From Nitrosomonadales bacterium (GTDB lineage Bacteria; Pseudomonadota; Gammaproteobacteria; Burkholderiales; SG8-39): DNA of 37,777 bases. Both the position numbers and the translations under genes were made by a program. Positions 18,527 to 25,863 of the stretch are shown piece after piece. Position 1 is the first letter of the stretch. Each line of letters opens with the position of its first letter. The notes under the pieces were generated by a model. That model worked only from the letters and a program-made list of their open reading frames with translations. It did no database searches and had not been told where the DNA came from. The stretch spans positions 1 through 37,777 of the forward strand of contig SBAS01000070.1 in assembly GCA_005240145.1 (NCBI GenBank). The letters run 5' to 3'.

Positions 18527-19339
18527 TTACTCCTTCCCCATCAGCCTGCCAAGCTCGGCGCCGCGGTCGCGCGCCGCCTCGACCGCGCGCAGGAAGCGCT
18601 CGGCGAGTTTTTGCTCCTCGAAGGACCTGAGCGCGGCCTCGGTGGTGCCGCCTTTCGAAGTTACGCGCTCGCGCAGCGTCGCGGGCGAGTCGGGGCTTTG
18701 CGCCGCGAGCTTGGCCGAGCCGAGCACGGTTTCGATGGCGAGTTTCTTGGAAGTTTCCGGGCTCAAACCCAAGGACTCAGCGGAGGCGGCCAGCTGCTCG
18801 ATGAACCAGAAGACGTACGCCGGGCCGCTGCCCGAGACCGCGGTAACGGCGTCCATCAGCGCTTCGTCCGGAATCCACACGGTGGCGCTTACCGCGCCGA
18901 GAATCGTTTCGGCCTGTTTTTTCTCCGCTCCACTCACGCCCGGGAGCGCATACAGGCCGGTGACGCCGGCGCCGATCAGCGCCGGCGTATTCGGCATCGC
19001 CCGCACCAGCTTGGCATGTCCGCCGAGCCAGTTCGCGAGACTCGCAAGCGTGACGCCGGCGGCGATGGTGATGACCAGGTTGGCGTTGTCCTTGATGCCG
19101 GCGAAGCGCGCCGCTTCCTTCATCTGTTGCGGCTTGACGGCAAAGACGATCACTTCCCCGCCGCGTATCGTGCCGCGCGATTCGGCGGCGCACTCGATGC
19201 GGTACTTGTCCGAAAGCCTGCGCCGCGCGGCCCCGTCGATTTCCACGGCACGGATCTGGTCGGCGTCGAAGCCGGCCTTGAGCATGCCGCCGATCAGCGC
19301 GTCGGCCATGTTGCCGCCGCCGATGAACAGCACGTTCAT
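18527..19339 (-). CDS. proC: Pyrroline-5-carboxylate reductase
   Basis: 270 residues from ATG 19337-19339. A GTG four codons upstream (19349-19351) overlaps the yggS stop as GTGA and is an equally possible start. The enzyme makes the last step of proline synthesis, reducing pyrroline-5-carboxylate with NAD(P)H. The Rossmann motif FIGGGNMADALIGGML opens the protein. The signature VSGSGPAYVFWFIEQLA and the preceding LMDAVTAVSG lie in the substrate-binding domain, and the VTSKGGTTEAAL block is typical. It sits between yggS and yggT, a widely conserved neighbourhood. Confidence 0.96.
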   Translation of the reverse strand: MNVLFIGGGNMADALIGGMLKAGFDADQIRAVEIDGAARRRLSDKYRIECAAESRGTIRGGEVIVFAVKPQQMKEAARFAGIKDNANLVITIAAGVTLASLANWLGGHAKLVRAMPNTPALIGAGVTGLYALPGVSGAEKKQAETILGAVSATVWIPDEALMDAVTAVSGSGPAYVFWFIEQLAASAESLGLSPETSKKLAIETVLGSAKLAAQSPDSPATLRERVTSKGGTTEAALRSFEEQKLAERFLRAVEAARDRGAELGRLMGKE

Positions 19340-19347
19340 GGCGACGT

Positions 19348-20046
19348 TCACGCGGCGGGCCTGATTTTCTGCCGGAGGCCAAAGATCGCGGTACCGATGC
19401 GCACCATCGTCGAGCCTTCGGCGATGGCGGTTTCCATGTCGTCGGACATCCCGACCGAGAGGGTGTCGAAACGGTATGCGCCTTTCAGTTTGTCGAACAG
19501 GCTCTTCAATTCCCGATAACGGGCCGCGTCGGCCCCGGGCTTCGGGATCGCCATCAGGCCACGCAGTTTCAGGCGTGGCAAAGTATTGATCTCTTTTGCA
19601 AGCAATGGAACTTCCCCGGACGCGACACCGTTTTTCGATGCCTCACCCGAAACGTTCACCTGGATCAGAACGTTCAGCGCCGCCATGCCGGCGGGCCGCT
19701 GGTCGGAGAGGCGGCGCGCAACCTTTGCGCTCTCCACGGAGTGCACCCAGTCAAAGCGCGCGGCAACGCGCTTCGTCTTGTTGCTCTGCAGTGGACCTAT
19801 GAGGTGCCATTCGGCGCCTCTGCCGGCGAGCGCATCCATTTTCTCGATGGCCTCCTGCACGTAGTTCTCGCCGAAGGCGCGCATGCCCGCGGCCAGGGCC
19901 TGCTCCACCAGCGCTGCCGGATGGGTCTTCGATACTGCCAAAAGCGTCACATCGAGGGGGTCTCGGCCGGCCGCCGCCGCGGCGCGCGCGATACGCCCCC
20001 GGACGGCTTGCAAGTTGTCGTGGATTGCCCGCATACTTTGGCCCAT
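19348..20046 (-). CDS. yggS: YggS/PLPBP family pyridoxal-phosphate homeostasis protein
   Basis: 232 residues. A single-domain alanine-racemase-like barrel that binds PLP without known catalysis and buffers free PLP and amino-acid pools. The PLP lysine lies in LLAVSKTHP (K40). FGENYVQEAIEKM, WHLIGPLQSNKTK, LIQVNVSGEASKNG, LRGLMAIP and the phosphate-binding SVGMSDDMETAIAEGSTMVRIG are all present. The ATG at 20044-20046 has GGGGA three bases upstream; a second ATG four codons in is possible. Only 20 bases separate it from the divergent pilT start. Confidence 0.96.
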   Translation of the reverse strand: MGQSMRAIHDNLQAVRGRIARAAAAAGRDPLDVTLLAVSKTHPAALVEQALAAGMRAFGENYVQEAIEKMDALAGRGAEWHLIGPLQSNKTKRVAARFDWVHSVESAKVARRLSDQRPAGMAALNVLIQVNVSGEASKNGVASGEVPLLAKEINTLPRLKLRGLMAIPKPGADAARYRELKSLFDKLKGAYRFDTLSVGMSDDMETAIAEGSTMVRIGTAIFGLRQKIRPAA

Positions 20047-20049
20047 CGG

Positions 20050-20060
20050 TCCCCGGGGGA
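20050..20060. promoter_or_regulatory. Palindromic Shine-Dalgarno shared by yggS and pilT
   Basis: TCCCCGGGGGA is nearly self-complementary. Read plus, GGGGGA stands six bases before the pilT ATG (20067). Read minus, GGGGA stands three bases before the yggS ATG (20046). One short element thus serves both divergent genes, leaving no room for conventional promoters between the coding regions. Confidence 0.55.
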
Positions 20061-20066
20061 ATTGTA

Positions 20067-21113
20067 ATGGATCTCACTGAATTGCTTGCGTTTGTGGTCA
20101 AGAACAAGGCCTCCGACCTGCACCTGTCCTCGGGCCTGCCGCCCATGATCCGCGTGCACGGCGACATCAAGCGCATCAACCTGCCGTCGATGGAGCACAA
20201 AGACGTGCACAGCATGCTCTACGACATCATGAACGACGGGCAGCGCAAGTTCTACGAGGAAAACCTCGAGTGCGACTTCTCGTTCGCGATCCCCAACCTC
20301 GCCCGCTTCCGCGTCAACGCCTTCGTGCAGAACCGCGGCGCCGGCGCGGTGCTGCGGACCATCCCGTCGAAGATCCTCTCGCTGGAGCAGCTGAAGTGCC
20401 CGAAGTCCTTCGAGCAGATCGCCGACCAGCCGCGCGGCGTGGTGCTGGTCACCGGGCCTACCGGCTCGGGCAAGTCCACCACGCTCGCCGCGATGGTGAA
20501 CCACAAGAACGAGACCGAGGAAGGCCACATCCTCACCATCGAGGACCCGATCGAGTTCGTGCACGAATCGAAGAAGTGCCTGATCAACCAGCGCGAGGTC
20601 GGACCGCACACGCTGTCCTTTTCCAACGCCCTCAGAAGCGCGCTGCGCGAAGACCCGGACGTGATCCTGGTGGGCGAGATGCGCGACCTGGAAACCATCC
20701 GCCTCGCCTTGTCCGGCGCGGAAACGGGGCACCTCGTGTTCGGCACGCTGCACACCTCCTCGGCGGCGAAGACCATCGACCGCATCGTCGACGTGTTCCC
20801 CGCGGCGGAAAAGGAAATGATCCGCGCCATGATCTCGGAGTCGATCCGCGCCATCATTTCGCAGACCCTGCTCAAGACCAAGGACGGCCACGGCCGCGTC
20901 GCCGCGCATGAAATCATGGTCGGCACGCCGGCGATCCGCAACCTGATCCGCGAGAACAAGATCGCGCAGATGTACTCGTCGATCCAGACCGGCGCGCAGC
21001 TGGGCATGCAGACGCTCGACCAGAACCTGCAGGACCTGGTCAAGCGGAACATCGTCTCGATGGCCGAGGCACGCAGCAAGGCCGCGAACAAGGACAATTT
21101 CGCCGGAGGCTAG
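20067..21113 (+). CDS. pilT: Type IV pilus retraction ATPase PilT
   Basis: 348 residues from ATG 20067; an earlier in-frame start at 20025 lies within yggS and is rejected. A hexameric cytoplasmic motor that depolymerises the pilus for twitching motility and DNA uptake. Motifs in order: N-terminal ASDLHLSSGLPPM, Walker A GPTGSGKST (130-138), Asp box TIEDPIEFVH, Walker B VILVGEMRDLET, His box FGTLHTSSAAKT, and the C-terminal AIRNLIRENK segment characteristic of true PilT. pilU follows after three bases. Together they indicate a type IV pilus encoded elsewhere. Confidence 0.97.
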   Translation: MDLTELLAFVVKNKASDLHLSSGLPPMIRVHGDIKRINLPSMEHKDVHSMLYDIMNDGQRKFYEENLECDFSFAIPNLARFRVNAFVQNRGAGAVLRTIPSKILSLEQLKCPKSFEQIADQPRGVVLVTGPTGSGKSTTLAAMVNHKNETEEGHILTIEDPIEFVHESKKCLINQREVGPHTLSFSNALRSALREDPDVILVGEMRDLETIRLALSGAETGHLVFGTLHTSSAAKTIDRIVDVFPAAEKEMIRAMISESIRAIISQTLLKTKDGHGRVAAHEIMVGTPAIRNLIRENKIAQMYSSIQTGAQLGMQTLDQNLQDLVKRNIVSMAEARSKAANKDNFAGG

Positions 21114-21116
21114 ACC

Positions 21117-22253
21117 ATGGAACGCGAACAGGCAGTCAAATTCATCTACGACCTTCTGCGCGCCCTGCTGGCGAAGAAGGGCTCGGACCTGTTCATTACC
21201 GCGGGCTTCCCGCCGGCGATGAAAATCGACAGCAAGATGACCCCGGTGTCGCAGACCGCGCTCACCGGCCAGCACACCTCGATGCTGGTGCGCGCCGTGA
21301 TGAACGACAAGCAGGCGGCCGAGTTCGAGGCGAAGAAGGAGTGCAACTTCGCCATCGCCCCCGCCAGCATCGGCCGTTTCCGCGTCAACTGCTTCGTGCA
21401 GATGGGGCAGGTCGGCATGGTGATGCGCGTGATCACCACCGAGATACCCAATTTCGACGACCTCAAGCTGCCGCCGGTGCTGAAGGACGTGGGGATGACC
21501 AAGCGCGGGCTGGTGCTGTTCGTCGGCGGCACTGGCTCGGGCAAGTCAACCTCGCTTGCGGCGATGATCGGTTATCGCAACGAGAACTCGCACGGCCACA
21601 TCATCACCATTGAAGACCCGGTCGAGTACGTGCACCCGCACAAGAACTGCCTTATCACGCAGCGCGAAGTCGGCGTCGACACCGATTCCTGGGAGAACGC
21701 GCTCAAGAACACCCTGCGCCAGGCCCCCGACGTGATCCTGATCGGCGAGATCCGCGACATGGAGGTCATGGAACACGCGGTCGCCTTTGCCGAAACCGGC
21801 CACCTGGCCCTCGGCACGCTGCACGCCAACAATTCCAACCAGGCGATGGACCGGATCATCAACTTCTTTCCCGAGGCGCGGCGCCACCAGCTGCTGATGG
21901 ACCTGTCGTTGAACCTGAAGGCGGTGATCTCGCAGCGCCTGATCCCATTGAAGGAAGGCAAGGGGCGCGCCGCCGCGGTCGAGGTTCTGCTCAATTCCCC
22001 GCTCATTTCGGACCTCATCTTCAAGGGCGAGATCCACGGCATCAAGGAAATCATGAAGAAGTCGCGCGAACTGGGCATGCAGACCTTCGACCAGGCCCTG
22101 TTCGACCTCTACGAGCTCGGCCGCATCAGCTTCGAGGATGCGCTGCGCTTCGCCGACTCGACCAACGAAGTGCGGCTCAACATCAAGCTGCACGGCAAGG
22201 AATCGAAGGAGAAGGACCTTACCAAGGGCCTCGAACACCTCGACATCGTCTAG
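21117..22253 (+). CDS. pilU: PilT-like ATPase PilU
   Basis: 378 residues. An auxiliary retraction ATPase that acts with PilT and is needed for full retraction force. Motifs: KGSDLFITAGFPPAMKID, Walker A GGTGSGKST, Asp box TIEDPVEYVHPHKNC, Walker B DVILIGEIRDMEVM, His box LGTLHANNSNQA. It has the longer PilU-type C-terminus (after DLYELGRISFEDAL). It lacks PilT's C-terminal AIRNLIRE motif, having SDLIFKGEIHGIKEIM instead. Translation starts three bases after pilT. A strong hairpin terminator follows about 40 bases after the stop. Confidence 0.96.
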   Translation: MEREQAVKFIYDLLRALLAKKGSDLFITAGFPPAMKIDSKMTPVSQTALTGQHTSMLVRAVMNDKQAAEFEAKKECNFAIAPASIGRFRVNCFVQMGQVGMVMRVITTEIPNFDDLKLPPVLKDVGMTKRGLVLFVGGTGSGKSTSLAAMIGYRNENSHGHIITIEDPVEYVHPHKNCLITQREVGVDTDSWENALKNTLRQAPDVILIGEIRDMEVMEHAVAFAETGHLALGTLHANNSNQAMDRIINFFPEARRHQLLMDLSLNLKAVISQRLIPLKEGKGRAAAVEVLLNSPLISDLIFKGEIHGIKEIMKKSRELGMQTFDQALFDLYELGRISFEDALRFADSTNEVRLNIKLHGKESKEKDLTKGLEHLDIV

Positions 22254-22265
22254 CACCCGCCCGTC

Positions 22266-22285
22266 GTCCCCGCGCAGGCGGGGAC
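22266..22285. repeat. REP-like palindrome after pilU
   Basis: GTCCCCGC (22266-22273) and GCGGGGAC (22278-22285) form a perfect 8-bp stem with a GCAG loop, flanked by CGTC and CCA. This is the common form of short dispersed palindromes in proteobacterial intergenic regions. It lies just before the terminator. The hairpin at 1857-1874 may be a diverged relative. Confidence 0.55.
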
Positions 22286-22292
22286 CCACGCA

Positions 22293-22318
22293 AAAAGGGG
22301 CGCGCGAGCGCCCCTTTT
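22293..22318. terminator. Bidirectional intrinsic terminator between pilU and rlmL
   Basis: AAAAGGGGCGC (22293-22303) pairs perfectly with GCGCCCCTTTT (22308-22318) around a GCGA (GNRA-type) loop. T-runs occur on both strands (TTTTCTTTT after the stem on plus; TTTTTG on minus). It sits between the convergent ends of pilU and the methyltransferase gene and should stop transcripts from both sides. Confidence 0.85.
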
Positions 22319-22322
22319 CTTT

Positions 22323-23459
22323 TCAGGCGCGCCGGTTGCTGCCGGCGACGATGCGGATTTCGAACAGCCGGCATTCGAGCGCGCCGTTGTAGAGCGGCAC
22401 GCGGCGCGACGGCTGCAGGCGCACCAGCTTCGGCAGCCGCAGGTCGGCGGTGAAGAAATGGCAGCGCCAGCCGGGGAAGTTGTTCTTCAGCGCGCTGCCC
22501 AGCTTGGGGTAGAAAATCTCCAGCTCTTCCTTTGAGCCGATGCGCTCGCCGTAGGGCGGATTGGCAATCATCACGCCGGCGGCGGCGGGCGCGACGCGAT
22601 TCAGGATATCTGTCTGCTCCAGCTTCACCCAGCGATCGACACCCGCAGCGGAGATATTGCGCCGCGCATCCCCAAGCACGCGCGGATCGTTGTCGCTGCC
22701 GAATATCTCGAGTTTGACTGTCTTTGCAGTTCGCTCTTCATGTTTGATTTTGTTCCACAGTATTGAATCGAAAATCTTCAGATTCTCGAAACCGAATCCC
22801 CTTCGCGCCCCCGGCGCCCGGCCACGCGCCATCGCTGCCGCTTCCACCAGCAGGGTGCCGCCGCCGCACATCGGATCGAGCAGCGGCTCCTCCGGCTTCC
22901 AGCCCGAGAGCAGCACGATGCCCGCAGCGAGGTTCTCGCGCAGCGGCGCCTCGCCCGCCCCCGCGCGCCAGCCACGCTTGAACAAAGGCTCGCCCGAGGT
23001 ATCCAGGTAGAGGACGCAGCGGGTGGCGTCGAGGAAAGCATGCACGCGCACCTGCGGATTGGCGCGGTCCACATCCGGCCGGCTGCCGACGGTGTCGCGA
23101 AAGCGGTCGCAGACCGCGTCCTTGATGCGCAAGGTGGCGAAATCCAGGCTCTTCAACGGGCTCTTCTGCGCCGAGACGTTGACCCGCAGCGTGCGCTCGA
23201 GCGCAAAGAGGCCCGGCCAGTCCACTTTGCGCGCCGCCGCGTAGAGGTCTTCCTCGCTGGCATAGTCGAATTCCGCCACGCGCCAGAGGACGCGGGAAGC
23301 GAGCCGCGACCAGAGATTCGCCGCGTAGCACAGCCGCCAGTCACCCGAGAACGCGACGCCACCGGGCACCTGCTGCATGTTTTGCGCGCCCAAGGGGCCC
23401 AATTCGGCAGCAAGCAGCGCCTCCAGGCCACGCGGCGAAGAAGCGAAGAAGTGCTCCAC
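22323..23459 (-). CDS. rlmL: THUMP-domain class I RNA methyltransferase (RlmL-type)
   Basis: 378 residues from GTG 23457-23459, which overlaps the stop of the upstream gene by one base. The N-terminal THUMP domain (EHFFASSPRGLEALLAAELG to about residue 150) is followed by the UPF0020 methyltransferase fold with LLDPMCGGGTLLVEAAAMA (SAM site). The catalytic NPPY motif appears as MIANPPYGERIG. This matches the m2G2445 23S rRNA methyltransferase half of the gamma-proteobacterial RlmKL; the RlmK half is absent, as usual for this shorter form. The exact target base is inferred from the family. Confidence 0.88.
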   Translation of the reverse strand: MEHFFASSPRGLEALLAAELGPLGAQNMQQVPGGVAFSGDWRLCYAANLWSRLASRVLWRVAEFDYASEEDLYAAARKVDWPGLFALERTLRVNVSAQKSPLKSLDFATLRIKDAVCDRFRDTVGSRPDVDRANPQVRVHAFLDATRCVLYLDTSGEPLFKRGWRAGAGEAPLRENLAAGIVLLSGWKPEEPLLDPMCGGGTLLVEAAAMARGRAPGARRGFGFENLKIFDSILWNKIKHEERTAKTVKLEIFGSDNDPRVLGDARRNISAAGVDRWVKLEQTDILNRVAPAAAGVMIANPPYGERIGSKEELEIFYPKLGSALKNNFPGWRCHFFTADLRLPKLVRLQPSRRVPLYNGALECRLFEIRIVAGSNRRA

Positions 23460-23875
23460 TACAGCGGCTTGAAGACGGCCAGCAGGATGATCGAGATCAG
23501 GACCACGACCGGAAACTCGTTGAACCAGCGCAGCCAGACGTGGCTGCAGGTATTTCGTTCCCTGCGGAAATCCATCATCAGCTTGCCGCACCAGACGTGA
23601 TACCCGGCGAGCAACGCCACCAGCGCCAGCTTGGCATGCAGCCAGCCGCCCGCGCCCGGAAACCAGCCCAGCCACAGCCACATTCCGAACACCAGGGTGA
23701 GCACGCCGCCCGGCGTGGCGATACCCCAGAAGAGTTTGCGCTCCATCAGTTTGAAGCGCTCGAGCGAAGTCGGGTCGCTCGCCTGCGCGTGGTAGACGAA
23801 AAGGCGCGGCAGGTAAAAAAGGCCCGCGAACCAGGTCACCATGAAAATGAGGTGCAGCGATTTGACCAGCAGCAT
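23459..23875 (-). CDS. HemJ/CopD-like four-helix membrane protein
   Basis: 138 residues with four hydrophobic helices. The N-terminus VKSLHLIFMVTWFAGLFYLPRLFVYHA carries the conserved His8 and Arg24. LHAKLALVALLAGYH carries the conserved Lys82. Both patterns fit HemJ, the heme-binding protoporphyrinogen oxidase, better than copper-resistance CopD, although databases often call such proteins CopD-like. If HemJ, it oxidises protoporphyrinogen IX in heme synthesis. It shares one base with the downstream methyltransferase start and lies two bases after the hydrolase stop in the same operon. Confidence 0.75.
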   Translation of the reverse strand: MLLVKSLHLIFMVTWFAGLFYLPRLFVYHAQASDPTSLERFKLMERKLFWGIATPGGVLTLVFGMWLWLGWFPGAGGWLHAKLALVALLAGYHVWCGKLMMDFRRERNTCSHVWLRWFNEFPVVVLISIILLAVFKPL

Positions 23876-23877
23876 TG

Positions 23878-24477
23878 CTATGCCGACTTCCAGTGGTTGC
23901 CGATGATGGCGCGCAGGATGTTCAGCCGCCGGTGGAAGAAATGGTCGGCCCCCGGCACCACCACCACAGGCAGGTCCTGCGGCCGCGCCCAGGCGAGCAC
24001 GTCGGCAAGCGGCACCGTGCGGTCTTCCTCACCGTGAATCAGGATGGTGTCGGCCGGCACCGGCATCGCCTCGAGGTGCTTCACCGCCGTGCCGACGAGC
24101 ACCATGCGCTCTGGGCGGACGCGCTGCGCGAGCCTGGTCTGCACCGAGGCGCCGAAGGAGAAACCGGCCAGCACCGGATTCGACGCCTTCAGGTGCGCGA
24201 TCACGGCCTCGAGGTCGTCGACTTCGCCGCGCCCCTCGTCATGGACGCCTTCGGTCGCGCCCACGCCGCGGAAGTTGGGCCGCCACGCGGCGTAGCCCAG
24301 GTCCACGAACGCCCGCGCGAGGGTCTGCACCACCTTGTTGTCGAGCGTGCCGCCGTAGAGGGGATGCGGGTGCGCGACGAGCGCCACGCCGCGCGGCGCC
24401 GCGGCGGGCGAGTCGACCGCACATTCGATCTTTCCCGCAGGGCCCGCAACCATTTCCGTGCGCGTGCCGGCGCGCAT
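23878..24477 (-). CDS. Small alpha/beta hydrolase
   Basis: 199 residues from ATG 24475-24477; the later ATG at 24451-24453 is possible. Alpha/beta hydrolase fold with the nucleophile elbow GFSFGA (S107), the acid D152 in HGEEDRTVP and H179 in GADHFFH forming a plausible triad. AHPHPLYGGTLDNKVVQTLAR near the N-terminus is typical of the YqiA/dienelactone-like group found in proteobacteria. Substrate unknown. It overlaps the end of the ferredoxin gene (stop at 24491) by no bases but is only 13 bases away, and lies two bases before the HemJ-like gene. Confidence 0.85.
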   Translation of the reverse strand: MRAGTRTEMVAGPAGKIECAVDSPAAAPRGVALVAHPHPLYGGTLDNKVVQTLARAFVDLGYAAWRPNFRGVGATEGVHDEGRGEVDDLEAVIAHLKASNPVLAGFSFGASVQTRLAQRVRPERMVLVGTAVKHLEAMPVPADTILIHGEEDRTVPLADVLAWARPQDLPVVVVPGADHFFHRRLNILRAIIGNHWKSA

Positions 24478-24490
24478 CAGGCGACGAACA

Positions 24491-24799
24491 TCAGATGCGC
24501 AGCCGCTCGACGACGCGGCCGTGCCGCAGGTGCTCATCGATGATCTCGTCCACATCGGCGCGATCGACGTAGCTGTACCAGACGGCGTCCGGATATACAA
24601 CGATGCAGGGCCCTTCCTCGCAGCGATCCAGGCAGCCCGCCTGGTTGACCCTGACCTTGCCGGGACCTGCAAGCCCGAACTCCTTGATGCGGCCCTTGGC
24701 ATAATCCCGAATATCGCTTGCGCCCTTGTCGTTGCAGCAGGTGCGCCCGCCGTCGCGCTGGTTGCAGCAGAAGAAAATGTGCCGTTCGTAGTAAGCCAT
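24491..24799 (-). CDS. Thioredoxin-like [2Fe-2S] ferredoxin
   Basis: 102 residues. Soluble electron carrier of the thioredoxin-fold type. Probable cluster ligands are Cys11 or 12, Cys21 or 22, Cys56 and Cys60, in the pattern FFCCNQRDGGRTCC ... GCLDRCEEGPCIVVYP. The ATG at 24797-24799 gives the family N-terminus YYERHIFFC. Longer in-frame extensions run into the VanZ-like gene and are spurious. Its electron partner is unknown. The link to a HemJ-like protein and a hydrolase in one operon recurs in betaproteobacteria (from memory), without a stated function. Confidence 0.9.
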   Translation of the reverse strand: MAYYERHIFFCCNQRDGGRTCCNDKGASDIRDYAKGRIKEFGLAGPGKVRVNQAGCLDRCEEGPCIVVYPDAVWYSYVDRADVDEIIDEHLRHGRVVERLRI

Positions 24800-24810
24800 A
24801 GCGCACAATT

Positions 24811-25863
24811 TTACCGGAGCGGCTTGCGCCGCTGCCCCGCGGCCAGGTAGACCAGGTAGCCCAGCGCCGCGAACGGCCACATCGCGGACGCGAGGCGGGT
24901 GAGTCCGTTGAAGTTGAGGAAGTGCCCCTGCTCCCAGACCTTGAGCATGGCCGCGAAGTACGGATTCGGCGGCGCCAGATTGACCAGCACCGTGGCCGCC
25001 ATGAGCAGGATCGCTGCCAGTGCGAGCCGTGCCGTGCGCGGCAGCCAGATCGCGAGCATCACGAAGGCAGCGCCCGCGGCGAGGCCCAGCAGCGCCCCCG
25101 GCGTGAGCCAGGCGAAGACATGCTCGGCGCGCATCACGATCGCGACGGCGAACGTCTTCACCACCAACGCCAGGCCGATGAGGGACGCAACCACGGGAAA
25201 CACCGGCGCGCCTGGCCGCGCCCCCGCCGAGGCGAGCAGCGCCACCGCGGCGAGGTTCGCTGCCGTGATGGTCGCTTCGATGGAAACGAACAGCTCCGCC
25301 GCATGCCGCTCTCCCACCGCGCCAGCAAACAGGTCCCGCAGGTCGCCGCTGCCGAAGAGCAGCGTCGCCGGGTTGAGTTGGGCGAACAGCCACAAGCCGA
25401 GCAAGGCCAGGCCGAGGTCGGCCTCGGCGCCGGAAATCAGCAGGTGCGCACGCAAGCGCTGCAAGGGACCGCCGCCAAGCAGCCAGCGTCCGAGCAGCGC
25501 CGCGGCAAGCGCGCCCGCCGCGGCGCCGGCGACATTGGCGAGCACATCCGCGTTCGAAGGAACGCGCGCTGGCAGGAAACTCTGCGCCGATTCGAGCGCC
25601 AGCGACAACGCGACCGCACTGAGCGCGGCCAGCAACAGCGCCACGCCGCGCGCAAAGCGCGGATGCAGCGCAAGCCCGCACAGCAGACCGTAGGGGACGT
25701 AACCGAAGAAGTTCGCGGCGAGATCGAAAGCGGTGAGATAGCGCGGCCAGGACCCGGTGAGAAACGCGAGCGCCGGGCCTGCCGGTTCCCGCCAGCCACT
25801 CAGCGGATACAGCGTCGCATAGACGACCAGCAGGGCGTAGACGGCAAGAAAAAACCGCCTCAG
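24811..25863 (-). CDS. VanZ-like polytopic membrane protein, apparent CTG start
   Basis: About 350 residues, roughly ten transmembrane segments. The N-terminal ~125 residues are a VanZ domain (VYATLYPLSGW, FDLAANFFGYVPYGLL, LESAQSFLPARVPSNADVLAN). The second half is membrane-embedded and unassigned. Homologues begin with M-R-R-F-F or similar. Here the equivalent codon is CTG (complement of 25861-25863), overlapping the symporter TGA as CTGA with GAGG five bases upstream. No ATG, GTG or TTG occurs in frame near it. The true role is unknown; VanZ gives low teicoplanin resistance in other bacteria, but this long form is probably unrelated to that. Confidence 0.8.
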   Translation of the reverse strand: MRRFFLAVYALLVVYATLYPLSGWREPAGPALAFLTGSWPRYLTAFDLAANFFGYVPYGLLCGLALHPRFARGVALLLAALSAVALSLALESAQSFLPARVPSNADVLANVAGAAAGALAAALLGRWLLGGGPLQRLRAHLLISGAEADLGLALLGLWLFAQLNPATLLFGSGDLRDLFAGAVGERHAAELFVSIEATITAANLAAVALLASAGARPGAPVFPVVASLIGLALVVKTFAVAIVMRAEHVFAWLTPGALLGLAAGAAFVMLAIWLPRTARLALAAILLMAATVLVNLAPPNPYFAAMLKVWEQGHFLNFNGLTRLASAMWPFAALGYLVYLAAGQRRKPLR

